Source: Sphingobacteriales bacterium
Lineage (GTDB): Bacteria > Bacteroidota > Bacteroidia > Chitinophagales > Chitinophagaceae
Length of the DNA stretch: 64,000 nucleotides
Assembly: GCA_027491165.1 (NCBI GenBank)
Contig: JAIXWS010000010.1
Span: 1-64,000 of the forward strand
Direction of reading: 5' to 3'
Made by a program: the position numbers and the translations under genes. Of the stretch, positions 57,072-64,000 are shown piece after piece. The notes below the pieces were generated by a model, which did no database searches, was not told the origin of the DNA, and saw only the letters and a program-made list of their open reading frames with translations. Every line of letters starts with the position of its first letter. The first letter of the stretch is position 1.

Positions 57072-58462
57072 TAAAGCAAAGTCCCTTTTAAAAATAAATA
57101 AGCCATCGAAAAGTAAATGATGACACCAGTAACATCTACCATGGTGGCCACAAATGGTGCCGAGGAAGCTGCAGGATCAAGCTTTAAGCGCTTCAATAAA
57201 ATGGGGAACATTGATCCCATCAAACTACCCCAAAGTACAATGCCCATTACAGAAAAACCAATAGTCAGGGCTACTAAGAACCAATATTGACCATAATCAT
57301 AAATACCTAATGTTTGCCAAGAATAAATTCTCACAAAACCGATTACGCCTAATATCAAACCCAATACAGACCCAGAAATCAATTCTCTTCGCATTACACG
57401 CCACCAATCTTTGAGGGTTACTTCGCCCAAAGCCATTGCTTGAATAATCAGGGTAGAAGCTTGAGAACCCGTATTACCGCCACTACTGATAATTAATGGA
57501 ATAAAAAGTGCCAAAAAAGCAACTTTTTGAATTTCTCCTTCGAAAGATTGCATGGCAGTAGCGGTAATCATCTCACCAAAAAATAATAAAATCAACCAGC
57601 CAGCTCGTTTACGAATAAGCTTGCCAATTGCAATATCCAAATAAGGTTCGTCAAGTGCTTCTGTACCCCCTATTCGTTGGATATCTTCGGTGTATTCTTC
57701 ATTGGTAATCCAAAGAACGTCATCAATAGTTACAATACCCAACAATACGTTTTCATTATCGACTACGGGCAAGGCTACACGGTTGTTCATTTTAAAAACA
57801 TCGTTGGCCACACTTTGATCGTCGTTTACATTGAGGGTAATAAATCGTCCATCAATTAAATCTGAAACCAAGGTATCGGGCCGACGCAAAATGAACTCTC
57901 GGATTCGTACATCATCAATAAATTTTCCCTGCTCATCAATAACATAAATGACATCGATTGTTTCCGAATCCATTCCAAAATTGCGGATATAATCCAAAAC
58001 ATTTTGAACAGACCAATTTTCATACACAGCGATATAATCGGGTGTCATTAAACGCCCTACAGAATCCTCCTTATAACCCAATAGAATAAGGGTTTTGCGA
58101 CGTTCTTCGGGATCCAGTAGTTTAATTAATTCTTTAACGGTATGACTCGGCAATTCTTCCAAAAAAGAAGTACGGTCATCTGCAGGCAACTCATTCAACA
58201 GCTCTGCCACTTTTTGGGGTGGCAAACCTTTAATAACATCTTCTTGAACCTGCTGATCTAATATCTTAAAAACACTTGCAGCGCGATGAATGGGCATTAA
58301 ATCAAAAGCAGTAAAGGCATAGTCTGCTTCTTCGCTCAACAAATCGGCGATATCACTAATTTGTTGTTCGTCTAACAATGCTATTAATTGCTCTCTATCT
58401 TTGGCTTCGTAGAAATGCTCAAACTGTTCAAGCAGCTCCATTTGCTCAGGTGCTAATGCCAT
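57071..58462 (-). CDS. mgtE: Magnesium transporter MgtE
   Basis: N domain, CBS pair, FLALFIPLIISSGGNTGSQASTLIIQAMALGEV. Confidence 0.96.
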   Translation of the reverse strand: MALAPEQMELLEQFEHFYEAKDREQLIALLDEQQISDIADLLSEEADYAFTAFDLMPIHRAASVFKILDQQVQEDVIKGLPPQKVAELLNELPADDRTSFLEELPSHTVKELIKLLDPEERRKTLILLGYKEDSVGRLMTPDYIAVYENWSVQNVLDYIRNFGMDSETIDVIYVIDEQGKFIDDVRIREFILRRPDTLVSDLIDGRFITLNVNDDQSVANDVFKMNNRVALPVVDNENVLLGIVTIDDVLWITNEEYTEDIQRIGGTEALDEPYLDIAIGKLIRKRAGWLILLFFGEMITATAMQSFEGEIQKVAFLALFIPLIISSGGNTGSQASTLIIQAMALGEVTLKDWWRVMRRELISGSVLGLILGVIGFVRIYSWQTLGIYDYGQYWFLVALTIGFSVMGIVLWGSLMGSMFPILLKRLKLDPAASSAPFVATMVDVTGVIIYFSMAYLFLKGTLL

Positions 58463-58485
58463 CCGCTAGGTTGTAAAAATTTTGG

Positions 58486-58493
58486 CAAATGTA
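58486..58493 (-). promoter_or_regulatory. -7 box TACATTTG upstream of mgtE
   Basis: CAAATGTA on plus strand, 23 nt before the ATG. Confidence 0.5.
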
Positions 58494-58579
58494 AATTCTA
58501 ATACTCATAAAAAGACCTTGGCTTTTAGGAATTATTAAAAGCTTTACTTTCTCTCTAGCCCCAATTTAAAAAAGATAAC

Positions 58580-59626
58580 TTAATAAAAGCCAAAAAGTTT
58601 CTTTTTCATTGTAAAACGGTGGGCTAAAGATATACGAAAATTGCCCGCGCCCAGCTCTTGCCGAGCATATTGAATGGGTGAATTATTGCTCGATCGAGTA
58701 GTTACATAATGAATACCCGCAAAATAGCGCCGAGCATTATAACCAAGACCAATACGCATAGTACCTGAGACATTGCTCCCGAAATTTGAAATGGAACCTT
58801 GGTCTCTGGACCGCAAAAGCGTATTATTGATGCCTAAACCGCCACTAGCGGCAGCGGTTATAAAAAAATGATGGGGCAAAACCACTGTATAGCCATAACC
58901 AAAACTTAAAGTGGCGATTCGGATGTTGCTATGATAAAAAGAAAAACGATTAAAAAAGTCTAGGTATTTAATATGAGTGGGCACTAGAGCAGAATCGCCT
59001 TGAACAGAAATATTGCCAACATAAATCCCTACAATAGACGAACCAGCACTTTTTTGTTGTACCTCATTTTGTAAAAATGCCCCGCGGAAGGTAAATTTTC
59101 TCCAATTAAACAGATATTGACATTCAACACCGCTATTTAAAATCATTAAATCTGGCCTTAAATATATTAGGTTGGTATTATTGTTTTTGATCAACTGGGT
59201 ATTGGGCAAATAAAAACCCTTGTATCGCTGAAGATAAAAATCGACAATTAACTTTCGTCCATAAATATGGGATTGTAAATCAAGAAAATTTGTTTTGCCA
59301 TAAATTTTGGTATCATTAATAACGGGCGAATTAAACCCTAAATTGATACCAATCATTTTGTAATTAAAACCAACACCAACATTGAAAGGACTATTAGGCA
59401 AGTATCTTAACCTTTCGGCATAGCCCTTATCTTGAAGCGCATAGCTGGTGTATTTGCGTGAACCAAAGGCTCTTGTGATTAATTCGTTATGATAATCGGA
59501 AATGTAGTTAGTGTCTATTTTTTTCTTCGTCTCGGATACAGATTGCGCATAGGCAAGGTTTTGAGCCCGTCCCCAAATCAAAAAATTCAAAAAAATAATA
59601 CTAAATGATTTAACCCAAAATGACAT
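58580..59626 (-). CDS. DUF4421-like outer-membrane protein
   Basis: FNVGVGFNYKMIGINLGFNSPVINDTKIYGKTNFLDLQSHIYGRKLIVDFYLQRYKGFYL; signal peptide. Confidence 0.8.
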   Translation of the reverse strand: MSFWVKSFSIIFLNFLIWGRAQNLAYAQSVSETKKKIDTNYISDYHNELITRAFGSRKYTSYALQDKGYAERLRYLPNSPFNVGVGFNYKMIGINLGFNSPVINDTKIYGKTNFLDLQSHIYGRKLIVDFYLQRYKGFYLPNTQLIKNNNTNLIYLRPDLMILNSGVECQYLFNWRKFTFRGAFLQNEVQQKSAGSSIVGIYVGNISVQGDSALVPTHIKYLDFFNRFSFYHSNIRIATLSFGYGYTVVLPHHFFITAAASGGLGINNTLLRSRDQGSISNFGSNVSGTMRIGLGYNARRYFAGIHYVTTRSSNNSPIQYARQELGAGNFRISLAHRFTMKKKLFGFY

Positions 59627-59714
59627 TTAGGGGTGATTTGATTTTCGTTTCCGCAAATATCAACTATTTTGTGTTCAATCCACCGTAATTTATCCAAGCT
59701 GTAAATCTAAAAAA

Positions 59715-60341
59715 ATGAACAAAACTAAGTTGTTGATCTATTTGATGATCCTGTTTTTGAACCCTTTATCAAACAGCCAAATTTCGATTGCCCAAGAAAG
59801 CGACAAGGTTTTGTTTGAAGGGAAGTTTGCGCCAGAATTTCAGATAAAGGACATAGAGGGGAACAGTCATAGTATAGCACAATATAAAGGCAAAAAAATA
59901 TTATTGTCTTTTAATAGAAATGCAGGATGTCCTATTTGCCATTATCGTTTTCATGAGCTGGAAGACAGTAGTAAATATTTCAAAAAACAAAACATAATCT
60001 TATTGTCTATTTACGAATCATCTACGGATAATGTACAAATACTTAAGGATACAAATCAATGGTATCAAAAACTTGTTGCCGATCCGGAGGGCATATTATA
60101 CACCCAATATGGAGTTGAAGAAAATAAAGGCAAAACGAACAAAGGCGTTTGGCACGGACTGCAGCATAAAATGGCCATGGGTAAAAAAAAATTTACTAGA
60201 CCAATCACAGAAGATGGCAGGCCTTATCGCAATACCGCCGAATTTTTAATTGACGAAAATGGGAATATCCTTATCGCTTACTATAGTAAATACTTAGGAG
60301 ATAGATTACCCATCAGCCTTATTAGAAAAAAACTACAATAA
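59715..60341 (+). CDS. Exported redoxin/AhpC-TSA family protein
   Basis: GKFAPEFQIKDIEGNSHSIAQYKGKKILLSFNRNAGCPICHYRFHEL; signal peptide. Confidence 0.85.
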   Translation: MNKTKLLIYLMILFLNPLSNSQISIAQESDKVLFEGKFAPEFQIKDIEGNSHSIAQYKGKKILLSFNRNAGCPICHYRFHELEDSSKYFKKQNIILLSIYESSTDNVQILKDTNQWYQKLVADPEGILYTQYGVEENKGKTNKGVWHGLQHKMAMGKKKFTRPITEDGRPYRNTAEFLIDENGNILIAYYSKYLGDRLPISLIRKKLQ

Positions 60342-60353
60342 AAGACGAGCAAG

Positions 60354-61559
60354 CTATTCACATGCATATTCTTTCATGTAGTAATAAGGCTCAGTAAGAT
60401 GTCCCTCAGCACAAATTGTTGCTCTCTTGATGATATCATGATCATAACCTTCTAATAAGGCTTGTAAAATATATTTTTCAAAATGGGCACCAAAATACTT
60501 TGAGGCATCTCGAGGTAATTCATTGGGCAAATTATCTACTGCCATTACATCAATAACCTCACTAGAATCTTGGAATGGCGCTACTTTGCTTAAGGTCTTT
60601 TTATCAATGCCATAAACAGGATCGGCAATGGTAGAAGAGCCCACATTAATGGGCACAGAACCATCTGTATCACAAGTAATATCAGCAACTACACTCATTC
60701 TAAAATCAGTATTCTGGACATCTGTTTTTTCAAATAGACGAGGAATTTTTTTATCCCAATAAATGCCATTAAGCAGTAGGTCTGTGTGGGGTAAATATTG
60801 CGGGAATAAACTTTCATACTTTTCGGGATGTAGATGAAACTCATCACGATTATAGCTTTTGGTCACTTTATGCTGGTATAAATAACCGCCTTTTAAATGG
60901 GTATACACGGGATAACTATATTCTTTCGAAATAAAATCTCCAGGCTCAATCGATTGAATATCCAGATGGGACATGATTTCTAAAATCCCAGAAGTCACTT
61001 TCCCCGAACCCGTAACAGCTATTTTAAAATTAGGTAATTTAAGGTGATCATAAAAAGCGAGTAACTCAGCATAGTTTTTAATCTCATGTGCTTGAGGCAA
61101 ATTATACAATCCATGCTTCTTGCCAAAGGTAAGAATACCATTATGAGCCCCCACTACTCCAGCAAAAAAACCAAAACCCAATATCCGCTGACCATCGGTA
61201 TGGGTAAGGCATTCGTAGTCAATCATTCTAATCTTTTTAGCAATAAAAGCTTGCATCAAGGGACGATTATACGCCTGTAATTTTTTGGTGTGCGAAAAGA
61301 AGAAATAGGTTTTACCATTTATTAAATGATCTATTGGGACTTCTTTTACACCCAACAAAACATCACATGCACTCATATCGGTTACAATTTCAATACCTTC
61401 AGCGAGATACTCCGCATCACTGTAACAACGATCGGGAGAAGACTCAACAATAATGCGCACTTCTGGATATTGGTTCATGACATCCGCGCATTGTTTAGGG
61501 GTAAAGGGCACTCGGGTATCAGGTGGATTTTTTCTTTCTCTAATAAGGCCAATGAGCAT
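60354..61559 (-). CDS. AlaDH/PNT-family NAD(P)-dependent oxidoreductase, saccharopine dehydrogenase (lysine-forming)-like
   Basis: LIGLIRERKNPPDTRVPFTPKQCADV, VLLGVKEVP, YFFFSHTKK, FKIAVTGSGKVTSGILEIM. Confidence 0.82.
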   Translation of the reverse strand: MLIGLIRERKNPPDTRVPFTPKQCADVMNQYPEVRIIVESSPDRCYSDAEYLAEGIEIVTDMSACDVLLGVKEVPIDHLINGKTYFFFSHTKKLQAYNRPLMQAFIAKKIRMIDYECLTHTDGQRILGFGFFAGVVGAHNGILTFGKKHGLYNLPQAHEIKNYAELLAFYDHLKLPNFKIAVTGSGKVTSGILEIMSHLDIQSIEPGDFISKEYSYPVYTHLKGGYLYQHKVTKSYNRDEFHLHPEKYESLFPQYLPHTDLLLNGIYWDKKIPRLFEKTDVQNTDFRMSVVADITCDTDGSVPINVGSSTIADPVYGIDKKTLSKVAPFQDSSEVIDVMAVDNLPNELPRDASKYFGAHFEKYILQALLEGYDHDIIKRATICAEGHLTEPYYYMKEYACE

Positions 61560-61582
61560 AGTATATGAGCAATTTTATACCC

Positions 61583-64000
61583 TTACAGGGTTGTATTGGG
61601 TTTGTTGAAAAATGTGATGGCGCGTAAAGGTCGCAAAAAGGCAAGCAACCTTTCTTTAAAAGTTATTGTACTTTGAACAATATGGAGGTTATTACTTAGA
61701 AAACAATCTATTTTTTGCTCCTCAATGGCCGAAATTTTTTGTACCGTATATTTTATTTTTAAATAAACATTCATAAAGCTACTAAAAGAGGTTCCAAACC
61801 GTATATCCACTATATTTTTTGCATAATCTAATGGTGTTAGCGATAACCTAAACAAACCTAATTGGTGTAGGTAAAAACTGAAAGCGCGATATTGCCAATA
61901 AGCTTTCTGACCGGTATTCTTAGCCGTATTGCTTCTAATTCTGAAATAGTTAAAAACCAAGAATGGAATACTCAAAAATAATAGTAACAACAGTATTGTT
62001 GCATAAAGTAAGTTCAATAAGAAATCATTCCAAGAGAAAGGCTTGGCTTGCAAAGCTTTTTGTAATTGCTCCTCATATATTTGCACAGGAGTTTTTTTGA
62101 GGTACACATCATCCATGGGTGCGGGCGAAGGCATCTTAACAATTATAGTTTCTGCACAATCGTCAACATTGCCATCTTGCATTCTTTTAATAGCATCTGC
62201 ATAACTAACAGCAGTAGCAGTGTCACCGATTTTCAAATCTTTTAGCGCAATGGGCATACTGTCTTTTTGAATATAGGCCATACTTACATCCAATAAAACA
62301 TCTGTTGCCTTGTATTTCGTTTTATATGCTTTGTCATGAAACAAAATTTGTGCAACTTTTAGTCGAAGCGTTTTGTTCAAGCTGTCTATGGCTACAATTT
62401 GTCCTTCACTTGCAAACCAAGCATGGGGCGGCTGCATAGGCGGCGTGCCATCGGGACTGGGACTTTCTTGAGCATCGTCATTGCCCACCGTTGTGTCAAA
62501 ATCCAACCAACCAAATCCTGGAAAATATACCTGCACCCAGGCATGGGCCTGATCGGCATAATACCAATACCAACCTTTGTTTTGATCACTTCGATCAATG
62601 GTCATAAAGCCTACAGTAATGCGCGAAGGAATACCTAAAGACCGCAACATAAACAAAGTAGCACCTGCATAATAGGCGCAATATCCTTTGTGACTATCAA
62701 ACAAAAAATACATCAATTTTGATGCACTAGGTATGTCGGGCACGCCCGGATTATCGGTGTAAGAAAACAATGGATTACCTTCCTCATCTTTGGACAAAAA
62801 ATAATCGCGAAGCGCCAAAACCTTGTCCACAGGTGTTTTTGCATGTGCCGCAATTTTATTGGCTAATGCAGTTATACGTTGAAATTTTGCGTCCTTAGGC
62901 ATTTGGGTATAGTAGTCTATAAAACGCTTATCGACATTTTCATAAGTGCCTGCTTTGCGCAATACTTGAAAACGCTGCTCTTGAAAAGCCTTTAATTGAG
63001 GGTCTTTTGCATTATAGATGAAGTAAGCGCTGTTTAATTCAGATACATAAGCCTTTGCTCTAAAAGCTGATTTAAATGTTGCTCTAAAATCTTTTTCAAT
63101 AGCAATAGGCTGAACGAAAAATCCAATATTGGGTGCTAGATAAGTTTCGGGCGAAAGTTTTTTATTATAGACCTCTAGCTCTACCACCCGTTTTCCTTGA
63201 TCTCCCATTCCATTGATAATTACCGAGGAATCTATGCGCGTACTATACAACGGAATTTGAGCAACATTAGGTTCAAATAAATCATTCTTGGGTATTTGCT
63301 TATCCCGTTCAAAGGTTTCAGTGCTGGTATCAAATTTCGTATAATAGAATGCGGTGAGGTATAACGGATTGGGTATATCGGTACCGGGTAAAAAATTATC
63401 GATATGGGCAGCAAATAACAATTCATTACTACGACCCTGATTACTGCGCAATTGTGCATAATCTTTAAGATCGAAATTGCCCTCTTTATCTTTGGTCAAC
63501 ATGCCATTTTCACCCTTATCACCTTGGCCACCAGCTTGAGCAACAACTTGTTCAAACCGGTCTTGCATTTGGTAGCTTACTATTGCGCCTATGCTAGCTA
63601 TCAACAATAAAAAAAGGAAAACTCTACGCAACATAAACCACCAAAACCTTTGCGACTTATCCTTGTAGTGATGTATTTGTTCGGCCGCAAAAATGATATA
63701 AAAACTATATAAAACAGCTGGTAAAAATGCTTGGAGTAAATGCGTGACAGAATCTGTTTTTTGTTTGGCTATGAGTAATATACTGGCTACTAAAAAAATA
63801 GCTGCAATTAAATAATGAGTGTATCTCCATCGAGCAAAAGCAGCACCCAGCAACCAACTTGCCGAAAAAAGTGTACTAAAAATCAAAAATCGTACAGACA
63901 AAAAGAAAGTATCAAATTCGCCAATTGCGGTAGCGTCAAGCCCTTTGTACATAGTATAAAATACTGTAACTAGAGCAGCAAAAGTGACCAATACTCTAAA
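61583..64000 (-). CDS. Transglutaminase-like domain membrane protein (TgpA-like; partial, N-terminus outside window)
   Basis: N-terminal TM helices, KGYCAYYAGATLFMLRSLGIPSRITVGFM...HAWVQVYFPGFGWLDFDTT; reading frame still open at 64000. Confidence 0.92.
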   Translation of the reverse strand, partial: FRVLVTFAALVTVFYTMYKGLDATAIGEFDTFFLSVRFLIFSTLFSASWLLGAAFARWRYTHYLIAAIFLVASILLIAKQKTDSVTHLLQAFLPAVLYSFYIIFAAEQIHHYKDKSQRFWWFMLRRVFLFLLLIASIGAIVSYQMQDRFEQVVAQAGGQGDKGENGMLTKDKEGNFDLKDYAQLRSNQGRSNELLFAAHIDNFLPGTDIPNPLYLTAFYYTKFDTSTETFERDKQIPKNDLFEPNVAQIPLYSTRIDSSVIINGMGDQGKRVVELEVYNKKLSPETYLAPNIGFFVQPIAIEKDFRATFKSAFRAKAYVSELNSAYFIYNAKDPQLKAFQEQRFQVLRKAGTYENVDKRFIDYYTQMPKDAKFQRITALANKIAAHAKTPVDKVLALRDYFLSKDEEGNPLFSYTDNPGVPDIPSASKLMYFLFDSHKGYCAYYAGATLFMLRSLGIPSRITVGFMTIDRSDQNKGWYWYYADQAHAWVQVYFPGFGWLDFDTTVGNDDAQESPSPDGTPPMQPPHAWFASEGQIVAIDSLNKTLRLKVAQILFHDKAYKTKYKATDVLLDVSMAYIQKDSMPIALKDLKIGDTATAVSYADAIKRMQDGNVDDCAETIIVKMPSPAPMDDVYLKKTPVQIYEEQLQKALQAKPFSWNDFLLNLLYATILLLLLFLSIPFLVFNYFRIRSNTAKNTGQKAYWQYRAFSFYLHQLGLFRLSLTPLDYAKNIVDIRFGTSFSSFMNVYLKIKYTVQKISAIEEQKIDCFLSNNLHIVQSTITFKERLLAFLRPLRAITFFNKPNTTL

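Noticed and set aside
1-64000. CRISPR array, transposon, prophage or defence island
   Set aside because: No regularly spaced repeats, transposase, phage structural or restriction/toxin genes were seen; the only tyrosine recombinase looks like housekeeping XerC/D next to rpsU and hpf

Overview
This 64-kb window looks like ordinary chromosome from a Bacteroidetes species. The family content, a short RpoD-type primary sigma factor, and recurrent TAnnTTTG -7 boxes upstream of starts all point there. I call about 58 CDSs, two of them partial at the window edges: an M1 aminopeptidase at the left and a transglutaminase-like protein at the right. There are two tRNA-Arg genes (ACG and CCG anticodons), several hairpin terminators and a set of TAnnTTTG promoter candidates. 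Content is mostly housekeeping: RecQ, pyruvate kinase, HtpG, MnmE, TsaD, Sua5, MutS, SelD/MnmH, RibF, MgtE, RpoD, bS21, HPF, XerC/D, riboflavin synthase and TamB. I found no CRISPR array, transposase, prophage, restriction or defence locus. I do not see a convincing previously undescribed multi-gene system. The observations most worth checking concern gene expression: (1) a near-perfect Shine-Dalgarno on rpsU (bS21) where the other starts I inspected have none; (2) predicted leaderless or ultra-short-leader transcripts, including a divergent pair in a 65-bp gap; (3) overlapping divergent promoters between rpoD and an acyl-CoA dehydrogenase; (4) three ORF-track starts that are TTG codons lying inside -7 boxes. 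Others are a selD-mnmH pair, a tandem FKBP pair with one His-rich tail, a His/Asn/Tyr-rich secreted protein, and small decayed or unannotated ORFs in intergenic gaps. All calls come from reading the sequence; no database search was run.
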